Source: VGBV01 sp963813725
GTDB taxonomy: Bacteria > Actinomycetota > Thermoleophilia > Solirubrobacterales > 70-9
Reading direction: 5' to 3'
Assembly: GCA_963813725.1 (NCBI GenBank)
Contig: CAWFAI010000008.1
Span: 62,001 to 126,000 of the forward strand
DNA: 64,000 nucleotides
The notes under the pieces were generated by a model. That model saw only the letters and a list, made by a program, of their open reading frames with translations. It was not told where the DNA came from and did no database searches. Positions within the stretch are counted from its first letter, which is position 1, and each line of letters starts with the position of its first letter. Positions 8,465-15,694 of this stretch are shown here, in pieces. Position numbers and translations under genes: made by a program.

Positions 8465-9348
8465 CCGATCACCGCCGTCGGCTCGCCGGCGGCCCAGAGG
8501 GCGCCGGCGACCGAGAAGACCGCGATCAAGATCAGGGCAGCGGCCTCGAGCAAGATCCGGTTGGAGCCCTGGACGCGCCTGCCGATCTGTTCGACCAGCA
8601 GCGCCGCGATCGCGCCGCCGATCAGGCCGCCGATGTGGCCACCGATGGAGATGCCTGGAACAGCGAAGGTGAAGACGAGGTTGAGGACCACGAAGAGCCC
8701 GATCTGCGACTGGATCTCCTGCATGCCGCGATAGCGGGCGATCACGAAGGCGGCGCCCATCAATCCGAAGATCGCGCCGCTGGCGCCGACGGTGACCTCG
8801 TTCGGGTTGGTGGCGAGCAGGGCGCCGAAGCTGCCCGCGAGCAGCGCCGCAAAATAGATGCCGAGGAATCTCAGGGTGCCGATTGCCGGCTCGATCAGCG
8901 TGCCGAGTACGTACAGCGCGAACATGTTCAGCAGCAGGTGCAGGGGACCGGCGTGCAGGAAAGCGCCGGTGACGATCCGGAACGGCTCGCCTCCCTGCTG
9001 GGGCTCGACGCCGCAAAAGCCTCCGTCTGCGATCGCGTTGCCGCAGAGTCCCCCGTCCCCTGTCAGGTGCCGGCCCGCCTCGACCGAGCCCGAGCCGCCA
9101 CCCCCGCCGAGCATCTCGGCGAGGAAGACGATCGCGTTGAGGCCGATCAGCACGTAGGTGGCGATCGGCGCCGCGCCGCTCAGGCCCAGATTGGCAGCGG
9201 TGCGAACGGGCGTCCGCTGCCTGGCGCAGTCGGGGCAGCGCATCCCGACCGGGGTCGAGGTCATGCACTCGGGGCAGATGGGCCGGCCGCAGTTGGAGCA
9301 CGAGACCCCGGTCTCGCGGCCCGGGTGCCGGTAGCAGGTCTCGGCCAC
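8461..9348 (-). CDS. rhomboid-family intramembrane serine protease with N-terminal zinc finger
   Basis: The 295-residue protein starts with a B-box-like zinc-binding module (Cys5, His8, then CSNC, CPEC and CPDC up to residue 41), followed by a rhomboid domain of about six membrane segments. The catalytic dyad is visible: Ser190 in GASGAIFG and His238 in GGHIGG; the HLLLNMFALY motif of the family is at about 137-147. Between the first and second membrane segments is a Gly-rich, Cys-containing outer loop. Rhomboids cut transmembrane substrates within the bilayer; the substrate is unknown. The zinc module is presumably cytosolic and may recruit partners. Confidence 0.9.
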   Translation of the reverse strand: MAETCYRHPGRETGVSCSNCGRPICPECMTSTPVGMRCPDCARQRTPVRTAANLGLSGAAPIATYVLIGLNAIVFLAEMLGGGGGSGSVEAGRHLTGDGGLCGNAIADGGFCGVEPQQGGEPFRIVTGAFLHAGPLHLLLNMFALYVLGTLIEPAIGTLRFLGIYFAALLAGSFGALLATNPNEVTVGASGAIFGLMGAAFVIARYRGMQEIQSQIGLFVVLNLVFTFAVPGISIGGHIGGLIGGAIAALLVEQIGRRVQGSNRILLEAAALILIAVFSVAGALWAAGEPTAVIG

Positions 9349-9380
9349 GGCGAGCAGCCTAGCCGAGCGCCCGGGGACCG

Positions 9381-10067
9381 CTAGTCCACGCGGACGCCGA
9401 TGATCGGCGGCATCGTCGGCTCGGTCCTGCCGGGGCCGTCCTCGGCGGTCACCATCACCGCGGTCACGTCGTCGGCGGCCTCGGGCAGCGCCGCGGTCGC
9501 GGTGCCGTCCTGGTGCGGGAGGAAGGTGACTGACGGCTTCACGCCCTCCGGGCCGGCGACCCAGACCTGGTAGACGGAGCCCTGCGAGAGCTGATCCATG
9601 CCATGCACCTGCAGGGTCGCCGATCCGTCCTCGAGCACGAGCTGGCCGCCGGCGTCGCCGGATGCTTCGGAGATCGGGACCGTCTCGGCGTCCTCGCCCT
9701 GGCCGTCGGCGATCAGGTATCCGGCGACGCCGGCGACTCCCAGCGCCAGCGCAGCGAGGCCGGCGGCTGGGCGGAGCAGCATGCCCCTGGCTCCCGAGCG
9801 CCGGGCAGGCGCCGCCTTGGGCGCCTCGGACGGCCCGGTGGCCGCATCCTCGTGAACGGCCGCCATCAGGCTCTGACGCAGGGAGTCGGGCGGCTCCACC
9901 TGCTCCACGGATTCGCCCAGCACGGCGACCGCGGGCGCCAGCCGCTCGCGCATCTCGTCGGCGCAGCGGTCGCAGCCGGCGACGTGCTTGGCGACCGACC
10001 GCTCCTCGCGCCCGTCGAGGGCGCCGAGCGCGTAGGCGGCGAGGTCGTCGTGGTTCGGGTGGCTCAT
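9381..10067 (-). CDS. anti-sigma factor (RskA-like, zinc-finger type)
   Basis: The ATG at 10065-10067 is preferred because TGAGGATC precedes it and the gene then follows the sigma factor gene without overlap. The 228-residue product has an N-terminal anti-sigma domain with HDDLAAYALGALDGREE and the HVAGCDRCADE zinc motif, one membrane segment (about residues 95-115) and an outer C-terminal domain of the RskA type with a QVWVAGPEGVKPSVTF core. By analogy with the SigK/RskA pair it holds the adjacent ECF sigma at the membrane until regulated proteolysis. The neighbouring rhomboid protease may or may not be involved. Confidence 0.9.
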   Translation of the reverse strand: MSHPNHDDLAAYALGALDGREERSVAKHVAGCDRCADEMRERLAPAVAVLGESVEQVEPPDSLRQSLMAAVHEDAATGPSEAPKAAPARRSGARGMLLRPAAGLAALALGVAGVAGYLIADGQGEDAETVPISEASGDAGGQLVLEDGSATLQVHGMDQLSQGSVYQVWVAGPEGVKPSVTFLPHQDGTATAALPEAADDVTAVMVTAEDGPGRTEPTMPPIIGVRVD

Positions 10068-10077
10068 GCGTGGATCC

Positions 10078-10656
10078 TCATTCGTAGACACCTTCGGCAA
10101 GCGACCCGCGGATCTTCTCCATCCCCAGACGCATGCGTCCCTTGATTGTGCCGAGGGGCTCGTTCAGCATCTTCGCGATCTCGGAGTGGCTGAAGCCGCC
10201 GAAGAAGGCGAGCTGTATCACGCGCGACTGCTCGTCGGGCAGGTCGGACAGCGCGCCGCGGACCTCGCGAGCGGTCTCGCGGCGCAGCGCCTCGGCGTCG
10301 GTGAGGTCGTCCGAGGGGCGCTTCTCCAGCAGCTCCTCGGAGTCGAACGCGAGCTTGGGGGCGCGGCCCGAGTCGCGGCGGAGCAGGTCGATGGCGCGGT
10401 TGCGGACGATCCCGAGGGTCCAGGCGCGCACGCTGCCGCGGGCGCGGTCGAAGCGGGCGCCGCTGCGCCAGATCGAGAGCAGCGCCTCCTGCGTCACGTC
10501 CTCCGCCGCCTGGCGGTTGCCGACGATGCGGTACGCCAGCGAGAAGGCGGCGCCGCCGTGGCGGTCGTAGAAGACCTCGAACGCGAGCGGGTCCTTGGCG
10601 GCGACCAGGGGCATCAGGTCCTCGTCGGCCAGGCGCCGCAGATCAGACAGGGTCAA
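10078..10656 (-). CDS. ECF RNA polymerase sigma factor (SigK-like)
   Basis: A 192-residue ECF sigma factor. Region 2 is seen in FEVFYDRHGGAAFSLAYRIV and AAEDVTQEALLSIWR, and region 4 in LPDEQSRVIQLAFFGGFSHSEIA followed by LGTIKGRMRLGMEKIR. It directs RNA polymerase to a dedicated promoter set. The anti-sigma gene follows 10 bases downstream. The apparent start is TTG 10654-10656 with no strong ribosome site; the transcript may be nearly leaderless or translation could begin at a later codon. A GAACCGGATCAA element lies directly upstream and resembles one before the divergent DUF4383 gene. Confidence 0.92.
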   Translation of the reverse strand: MTLSDLRRLADEDLMPLVAAKDPLAFEVFYDRHGGAAFSLAYRIVGNRQAAEDVTQEALLSIWRSGARFDRARGSVRAWTLGIVRNRAIDLLRRDSGRAPKLAFDSEELLEKRPSDDLTDAEALRRETAREVRGALSDLPDEQSRVIQLAFFGGFSHSEIAKMLNEPLGTIKGRMRLGMEKIRGSLAEGVYE

Positions 10657-10658
10657 TT

Positions 10659-10718
10659 TTGATCCGGTTCATTCCGGTTCACGCTAATGGCTACGAGGGG
10701 TTGACACGAACGGATCAA
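10659..10718. promoter_or_regulatory. divergent promoter region with repeated GAAC(C)GGATCAA element
   Basis: On the minus strand GAACCGGATCAA lies just upstream of the sigma gene (10659-10670). On the plus strand GAACGGATCAA (10708-10718) lies upstream of the DUF4383 gene, overlapping the tail of TTGACA-CGAAC (TTGACA at 10701-10706). CCGGTTCA is also directly repeated at 10664-10671 and 10674-10681. The shared element could be read by the ECF sigma factor itself, which would make both genes its targets. This is inferred from two occurrences only. Confidence 0.35.
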
Positions 10719-10783
10719 GGGCATCCGGCCCCTCAGCGATAGTCATCTCCGGGGAGACCCGCCGACCGAAGGAGGTATCCGGG

Positions 10784-11221
10784 ATGGAAGGCTCAAGCCC
10801 CGCCAGGCTCTACTGCCTGCTCGTGGGAGGCGTCCTCGTGGTGGCCGGGATCATCGGTTTCTTCTACGAGGCCAGCTTCGCCGTCGGCAACGAGGTGGTC
10901 GCCGACAAGGTGTTCGGGATCCTCGCCGTCAACGGCTGGCACAACCTGGTCCACATCGCGATCGGCGGCCTGCTGCTGGTCGCGGCGGGTGGCGCCGCCA
11001 GGGCGGCCGCGATGTTCATCGGGATCCTGTATCTGGTCCTCGCCGGGCTCGGCTTCATCGCCACCGGCGGAGACGGGATCACGTTCGTGGCCGAGAACGG
11101 GGTCCTGATCGACCTCGTGCCGGTCAACGACGAGGACAACTGGCTGCACGTGATCCTCGGCGCCACCGGCGTGCTCGCCGCGCTGGCGAGCGGCAGAAGC
11201 GCCGCGCCGGCGACGGCGTAG
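10784..11221 (+). CDS. DUF4383-family four-helix membrane protein
   Basis: The 145-residue protein has four predicted membrane segments (about residues 8-27, 45-70, 76-95 and 118-137) and the conserved GWHNLVHIAIGG motif of DUF4383, a family frequent in actinobacteria and without an assigned function. The start is secure: GGAGGT lies eight bases upstream of ATG 10784. It is divergent from the ECF sigma operon with a possibly shared promoter element. A 13-bp GC hairpin follows the stop codon. Confidence 0.85.
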   Translation: MEGSSPARLYCLLVGGVLVVAGIIGFFYEASFAVGNEVVADKVFGILAVNGWHNLVHIAIGGLLLVAAGGAARAAAMFIGILYLVLAGLGFIATGGDGITFVAENGVLIDLVPVNDEDNWLHVILGATGVLAALASGRSAAPATA

Positions 11222-11240
11222 ACGGCTCTCGATCGCTATA

Positions 11241-11270
11241 CCGACGCGCCCGCTTCGGCGGGCGCGTCGG
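11241..11270 (+). terminator. strong hairpin after the DUF4383 gene
   Basis: CCGACGCGCCCGC and GCGGGCGCGTCGG form a perfect 13-bp stem closed by a TTCG tetraloop, 20 bases after the stop codon. The UUCG loop makes it very stable. No T tract follows, as is usual for GC-rich actinobacterial terminators. Confidence 0.75.
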
Positions 11271-11280
11271 CCTGGGACTT

Positions 11281-11315
11281 GGCGGTTAACTCACGCATAG
11301 CGTGACTAACCCGCC
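11281..11315. repeat. 35-bp palindromic repeat, copy 2 (inverted)
   Basis: Arms GGCGGTTAACTCACGC and GCGTGACTAACCCGCC surround ATA. The reverse complement matches the copy at 234-268 except at the centre and at one arm base. It sits ten bases after the DUF4383 hairpin, again between convergent genes, which fits a mobile palindrome or a bidirectional terminator. Confidence 0.75.
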
Positions 11316-11336
11316 AACTCGGGCCGGGATCGAGTA

Positions 11337-11447
11337 GCCGGCGCCCGATGGCGCGGCTAGTTGAGCCGCGAGTGCCGGCGCTCGATAGCGCGGCTAGTTG
11401 AGCCGCGAGAAGCCGGCGCCCGATAACGGGGCTAGTTGAGCCGCGAG
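11337..11447. repeat. three tandem ~37-bp repeats copying the 3' end of the next gene
   Basis: Units at 11337-11372, 11374-11409 and 11412-11447 share GCCGGCGC-YCGAT and GGCTAGTTGAGCCGCGAG. Unit 3 contains the real end of the minus-strand gene at 11432 (its last codons and TAG); the other two repeat that end, including the in-frame stop, further downstream. Units 1 and 2 each contain CGCGGCT-AGTTG-AGCCGCG, a 7-bp hairpin. The array looks like tandem duplication of a gene terminus and may work as stacked terminators. Confidence 0.7.
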
Positions 11448-11782
11448 CGCAGCTGGTCGGTCAGGGCCGAGACGCCGCTGGGGCGCTTGCGCCGGCGCTG
11501 TACCTCGATCAGGAGCAGCGCGCCGCCGGCGACGGTGCCCGCCGCGGCCGCGGCCGCGGGCCGGACCCAGTTGCGGGGGTCCCGCAGCGCGGCCAGCTCT
11601 GACTCCGAGAGCTCCTCGGCCCAGGCCGAGAGCTCCTCGGCGGCCGCCTCGGTGACCGCGCTGAGCGTCTCCTCGACGCGGCCGGGCAGGCTCTCGGGAG
11701 GCTCGATCGGGCGCAGCGCCGAGCGCAGCAGGCTCTCGACCTCGTTCAGCTGCTCTTCCCGTGGGTGTCCCGTCTCATTCAT
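11432..11782 (-). CDS. hypothetical single-span membrane protein, possible anti-sigma partner
   Basis: I do not recognise the 116-residue product by sequence. It has a Glu-rich helical N-terminal part (residues 1-70), one membrane segment (about 74-92, Ala/Gly-rich) and a short basic tail (QRRRKRPSGVS). Its start overlaps the end of the upstream ECF sigma gene by eight bases, so the two are translated together. The arrangement suggests an anti-sigma or sigma-anchoring protein, but the usual zinc-finger HxxxCxxC motif is absent. Its 3' end is repeated in tandem just downstream. Confidence 0.6.
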   Translation of the reverse strand: MNETGHPREEQLNEVESLLRSALRPIEPPESLPGRVEETLSAVTEAAAEELSAWAEELSESELAALRDPRNWVRPAAAAAAGTVAGGALLLIEVQRRRKRPSGVSALTDQLRSRLN

Positions 11783-12320
11783 CGTCGTCCATCTCCTGTT
11801 GAAGCTGCTTGATAGCCCGGTGGATCAGGACCTTGGTGGCGCCATCGGTTCGCCCGAGGGCGCGGGCGATCTCGCGGTTGTCCATGCCCAGCGCGAAGCG
11901 CATGATCAGGGCCTCGCGGCGGTCGTCGGGAAGGTGGTCAAGGCTGTCGATCACGTGCTTGAGCTCCGCGCGGCCCTCGACGATGCGCTCGGTGCCGTGA
12001 GGCGCAGCGATCGGGTCGGAGTTGTCAAGTGGCGCCTGGGGCTTGCGGGCGCGGTCGCGGTGATAGTTGGAGGCCAGGTTGTGGGCGATGCGGATGAGCC
12101 AGGGCCGCAGGGGCCGTCCGTCGGACTCCCGGCGGGCGCGATCGAAGTGCCGGTAGGCCTGCAGGAAGGCCTGCTCGGTGAGGTCCTCGGCGTCGTGATG
12201 ATTCCCGACGCGGTAGTAGGCGTAGGAATAGACGTCGCGCAGGTGGTCGCGGTAGAGCTGCTCGAAGGCCGCGTCCAGCTCGACCTTGGCCGCGCCCGTG
12301 GGGATCGATGCCTGGGCCAC
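11775..12320 (-). CDS. ECF RNA polymerase sigma factor
   Basis: The 181-residue protein has sigma region 2 (EQLYRDHLRDVYSYAYYRVG and HDAEDLTEQAFLQAYRHFDR) and region 4 (LPDDRREALIMRFALGMDNREIARALG then GATKVLIHRAIKQLQ). It is distinct from the SigK-like factor 1.1 kb away. The gene lies 37 bases downstream of the PlsC-GpsA gene on the same strand and overlaps a small membrane-protein gene at its 3' end; the latter is the natural candidate for a regulator. Its target promoters are unknown. Confidence 0.9.
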   Translation of the reverse strand: MAQASIPTGAAKVELDAAFEQLYRDHLRDVYSYAYYRVGNHHDAEDLTEQAFLQAYRHFDRARRESDGRPLRPWLIRIAHNLASNYHRDRARKPQAPLDNSDPIAAPHGTERIVEGRAELKHVIDSLDHLPDDRREALIMRFALGMDNREIARALGRTDGATKVLIHRAIKQLQQEMDDDE

Positions 12321-12357
12321 CGCCCCAGGGTACCCCTCGGCGAGAGAGCCGGGCAGA

Positions 12358-14070
12358 TCACGCGGCGCGCCTCGCCCGCTCGGCCCTGCGCAGGCCCGCC
12401 ATCCACTCGCCGGGCGTGATCTCGCCGGCGATCAGCCGGGCCAGCCCCTCGAGCCCCGGCGCCGAGACGCCCGACCCGGTCACGGTCTCGGCGATCAGGG
12501 GAACCGACTCCAGCCCCTCGGATGCCTGGCCGATGATGGCGGGGATCTCCTCGGCGGGCGTCCCCTTCCCGAGCAGCTCTCCGGCGCGGCGGTTGCGGCT
12601 GCCGGGGGCGAGGATCGTGGCCGTCAGGTCGCCGATCCCGGCCAGCCCCGAGAACGTTTCGCGCCGGGCTCCGCGCACCTCGGCGAAGTCCAGGCACTCG
12701 CGCCAGACCTCGGCCGTGGCGATCCCGGCCGCGTTCATGCCGTGGGGCTCGGCGGCCGCGGCGGCGACGGCGGCGGCGTTCTTGGCGACTCCGGCCATCT
12801 CCACGCCCGTGATGTCCTCGGTGCGCTCGCAGACGAGGCCAGCCTCGTCGAAGACCTCGCCGAGCTGGCTGCGCAGGTCGGCGTCGGCGCTGCCCAGCAC
12901 GAGCGCGGCCGTGCCCGAGACGGCCTCCCTCGCGTGCGCGGGGCCGCCCAGGCAGGCGACCGCGCGCGAGCGGACCCGTTCGGCGAGATACTCGGAGGGG
13001 AGCGCGCCCATCGGCGCCACCAGGCCCTTGCTCAGCATCAGCACCGCCGAGCGCTGTCCGACCCTGGCGCCGATCGAGCCGACGGCGGCCGGCAGGCCGC
13101 TGGAGGGGATTCCCAGGCAGACCAGGTCCTTGCCCGCGAGCTCGATCTCCGAGGCCTTCGTGACGATGAGGCCGTCGGGCAGCCGCACGTCGGGCAGGTA
13201 GCGGTCGTTTGCCCTCGATTCACGCATCAGCTCGGCCTGCTCGGCGGTGCGGCAACCCAGCTCGACCTCCAGGCCCCCGCGGGCGAGCAGCACGGCCACC
13301 GCGGTCCCCCAGCTGCCGGCGCCGATCACGGCCGCCTTGCGAAGCGGCGGCAGCCCGCCGAGCCATTCCCACTGAAGCTCGATGACGGGCCAGATGCGCG
13401 CGCCGACGGAGTTCGCCAGCGCGGGCGAGGGGCTCTCGGTGCGGGGGAACGTGAGCGCGCGGCCGGCCCGGACCCTGACCTTGCGCGGGCGAAAGACCAT
13501 CCCGCGGCGGACCTGGTCGGAGCCGAACACGGCGACGGGCAGCACGGCGGCGCCGGTCTCGAGCGCGAGGCGCCCGAAGCCGCGCTTGGGCCGTCCCAGC
13601 GAGCCGCTCCTGATCCGCGTCCCCTCGGGGAAGATGCACACGGCCCCGCCCCGCTCCAGCACCTTGCGGGACGTGATCAGCGTCTCGTCGTCGGACTGGC
13701 CGCGGCGCACGGGGTAGGCGCCGAGCCGGTTCAGCAGCCAGCCCTGCCAGCGGCGCTCGAACAGCTCGACCTTGGCGACGTAGTGCAGCGGGCGCCGCCA
13801 GGGCAGCGAGGTGGCGATCACGAACGGGTCCAGGAAGCTGCGGTGGTTGGCGGCGACGATCAGCGGCCCCTTGACGCGGGCGTGCTCCCGGCCGATCCGG
13901 GTGAGGCGCAGGTAGATGAAGAGCGCCGGCTGCAGGATCGCGCGCGCGAACAGGTACATGGGCCAATTCACCCCATGCTCGCGCGTGAAGCGGTGGTAGC
14001 CGAGCAGGCGCTGCTCGGTCATGGGCTCAGTGGTGGGCGTCGCGTCGGGTTCGCGCTGGGGCTCGCTCAT
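12358..14070 (-). CDS. PlsC-GpsA fusion: 1-acylglycerol-3-phosphate acyltransferase + glycerol-3-phosphate dehydrogenase
   Basis: One uninterrupted 570-codon frame joins two enzymes of early phospholipid synthesis. Residues about 35-240 are a PlsC-type acyltransferase with the catalytic NHRSFLD (His76, Asp81) and the FPEGT substrate motif at 147-151. Residues about 245-570 are a full-length NAD(P)-dependent glycerol-3-phosphate dehydrogenase with the dinucleotide motif GAGSWGTA at 250-257, SKGL at 347-350 and the catalytic Lys430 in GVAKN. The second half would make sn-glycerol 3-phosphate from dihydroxyacetone phosphate; the first would acylate a glycerolipid intermediate. The step between them (PlsB or PlsY) is not in the window. 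The junction has no frame disturbance. Confidence 0.9.
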   Translation of the reverse strand: MSEPQREPDATPTTEPMTEQRLLGYHRFTREHGVNWPMYLFARAILQPALFIYLRLTRIGREHARVKGPLIVAANHRSFLDPFVIATSLPWRRPLHYVAKVELFERRWQGWLLNRLGAYPVRRGQSDDETLITSRKVLERGGAVCIFPEGTRIRSGSLGRPKRGFGRLALETGAAVLPVAVFGSDQVRRGMVFRPRKVRVRAGRALTFPRTESPSPALANSVGARIWPVIELQWEWLGGLPPLRKAAVIGAGSWGTAVAVLLARGGLEVELGCRTAEQAELMRESRANDRYLPDVRLPDGLIVTKASEIELAGKDLVCLGIPSSGLPAAVGSIGARVGQRSAVLMLSKGLVAPMGALPSEYLAERVRSRAVACLGGPAHAREAVSGTAALVLGSADADLRSQLGEVFDEAGLVCERTEDITGVEMAGVAKNAAAVAAAAAEPHGMNAAGIATAEVWRECLDFAEVRGARRETFSGLAGIGDLTATILAPGSRNRRAGELLGKGTPAEEIPAIIGQASEGLESVPLIAETVTGSGVSAPGLEGLARLIAGEITPGEWMAGLRRAERARRAA

Positions 14071-14145
14071 AAGCGCAAGTGGGAAAACACCGCGCCCGCG
14101 CCTCGTTACAGGGGCCCTGGGCGAGATCCTGCCGACGGGCTGCGG

Positions 14146-15153
14146 CTACCAGGCCTCCTCGAGCAGCCGCTCGAGGTCAGAGGCCTCGACCTCGCCCGGG
14201 GTCATGCGAAACAGCTCGCCCCTGGCCATCGCGCTCTCGACCACCTCTGCGACGCGCTCGCGCTCGGCCCCCAGGTCGCCGAGGCCGCGGCGGCCGCCGC
14301 CGAGGGCCTCGATCCGCTCCCGGATCCCCTCCGGGTCTGTGCCGAGCGCCCGCGCCAGCTCGGCGATCCGCTCGGGCGCGCGGCCCCGCATCTCCTCCAT
14401 CGTCACCGGCAGCAGGGCGGCGTTCGTCTGGGCGTGGGGCGTGCCGAGGACGCGGACGGTGGTCTGGCTGAGGACATGATGGAGCGCCAGCCCGGCCAGG
14501 TCGAGGGCGTTGGCGCTGAGCAGCGACCCCAGCGCCAGGGCCGAGGCGTCCCGGTGCCCCCGCCCGGCGTCCAACGCGCCGGCTATGAGCCCGGCGCCCT
14601 TCAGCGCCGACCCGCGCGAGAGCCCGTCGGCCAGCGGGGTGTAGAGCGAGTCCGCCCCATGAGCGAGCGCGTTCATCGAGCTCGCCCTCAGGTCGGCCTC
14701 TGGGGCGCTGGTCATCAGCTCGGGGTCGGCGAGCACCAGCGTAGGCCGCACCCCGGCGACGCCCTCCTGGCCGGCCGGGAGCCGGTGGATCGCGGTCATC
14801 TCGGCGCCCGACATCGTGGTCGGGATCGCCGCCACCTCGGCGCCGCGAACTGCCGCAATCGCCTTGGCCGTGTCGATCACCCGTCCGCCGCCCAGGGCGA
14901 CCAGATCCGAGGAGCCGACCCCCTCGAGCACCGACGCCGCCACCTCGGGGATCGGCCCCGCCGGAACGTCGTGGTTGGCGGCCGCCGCCTCGGCCAGCGC
15001 GGGCGCGCCGGCGAGGGCGCGCTCGGTCGAGAGCAGCTCGAACTCGGTCCATCCCTCCTCGGCCAGCGCGGCCGGCGCATCCGCCAGCAGTCCCTCCCGC
15101 AGCACCACCGAGCGGTTGCGGTCGGCATCGCGCCATCTCACCTCTTCCGGCAC
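14146..15153 (-). CDS. iron-containing alcohol dehydrogenase / maleylacetate reductase-like
   Basis: A 335-residue member of the group III (iron-type) alcohol dehydrogenases. The NAD-binding GGGRVIDTAKA motif is at about residues 88-98, PTTMSGAE at about 111-118, and the metal-binding His residues are in NALAHGAD, LHHVLSQ and GTPHAQTNA. Family members reduce or oxidise alcohols, glycerol or maleylacetate with NAD(P). The order GGGR...TAKA plus the short length fit the maleylacetate reductase branch, but no aromatic-degradation genes are adjacent. It lies 75 bases upstream of the PlsC-GpsA gene on the same strand, so a link to glycerol or DHAP metabolism is also possible. Confidence 0.82.
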   Translation of the reverse strand: MPEEVRWRDADRNRSVVLREGLLADAPAALAEEGWTEFELLSTERALAGAPALAEAAAANHDVPAGPIPEVAASVLEGVGSSDLVALGGGRVIDTAKAIAAVRGAEVAAIPTTMSGAEMTAIHRLPAGQEGVAGVRPTLVLADPELMTSAPEADLRASSMNALAHGADSLYTPLADGLSRGSALKGAGLIAGALDAGRGHRDASALALGSLLSANALDLAGLALHHVLSQTTVRVLGTPHAQTNAALLPVTMEEMRGRAPERIAELARALGTDPEGIRERIEALGGGRRGLGDLGAERERVAEVVESAMARGELFRMTPGEVEASDLERLLEEAW

Positions 15154-15154
15154 A

Positions 15155-15227
15155 AGCCCGGGGCGGGACTCGAACCCGCAGCCTCCTGATTACAAATCAG
15201 GTGCACTGCCAATTGTGCTACCCGGGC
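15155..15227 (-). tRNA. tRNA-Thr (anticodon TGT)
   Basis: The 73-nt minus-strand cloverleaf has acceptor stem GCCCGGG/CCCGGGC, D stem GCAC/GTGC, anticodon stem CCTGA/TCAGG around loop TTTGTAA (anticodon TGT, reading ACA and probably other Thr codons), a 5-nt variable loop and T arm GCGGG-TTCGAGT-CCCGC. The discriminator base is U, and CCA is not encoded. It lies downstream of the sigH-like and small hypothetical genes. Confidence 0.95.
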
Positions 15228-15255
15228 GTCGAGCGAAGCTTAGGCCCGGGGGCCG

Positions 15256-15591
15256 CTAGCGGCGGGGGCCGCGGAAGCGGCCGACGCCCTCGGCGATCGC
15301 GCGGGGCGGGACCAGCGTAGGCAGGCTCTTGACGACGTCGACCCAGCCCGCGTCGGAGTCGCCCGTGGCGGCCTTCCTGGTCAGCTGGGAGAAGTGGCGC
15401 TGCTCGCGGTCGCTGAGGTTGGCGCGGCGGCCACGGGACTTGCGGATCAGGTCGAGGAAGTCGCGGCGCTCGCGGTCGCTCAGGTTCTGCTCGACGCGGC
15501 GGCGCGCGTTCTTCCACAGCTCCATCGCGACGAAGGCCAGCGCCTGGAGCTGGACCGAGCTGCCGCGGATCCTTGTGATCAGGCCTGGCAT
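15256..15591 (-). CDS. hypothetical protein with internal NLSDRE repeat
   Basis: The 111-residue product, starting at ATG 15589-15591, is not recognised. It is basic and helical, with an internal repeat: NLSDRERRDFLDLIRKSRGRR is followed by NLSDREQRHFSQLTRKAATG, each about 20 residues. No signal peptide is visible, though a mildly hydrophobic LQALAFVAMELW lies near residue 20. It sits between the sigH-like gene and tRNA-Thr. The upstream in-frame extension is Arg/Pro-rich and is probably not translated. Confidence 0.6.
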   Translation of the reverse strand: MPGLITRIRGSSVQLQALAFVAMELWKNARRRVEQNLSDRERRDFLDLIRKSRGRRANLSDREQRHFSQLTRKAATGDSDAGWVDVVKSLPTLVPPRAIAEGVGRFRGPRR

Positions 15592-15694
15592 CGGAAAAAG
15601 AAGGTAGCGGCCCGGCCCCCTGTCCGGCGCCGAACGCGGGCGGCCGCCCCGGGGAAGGAGCGGCCGCACGGTGCCGGGGCTGTGACGCGGGTGC

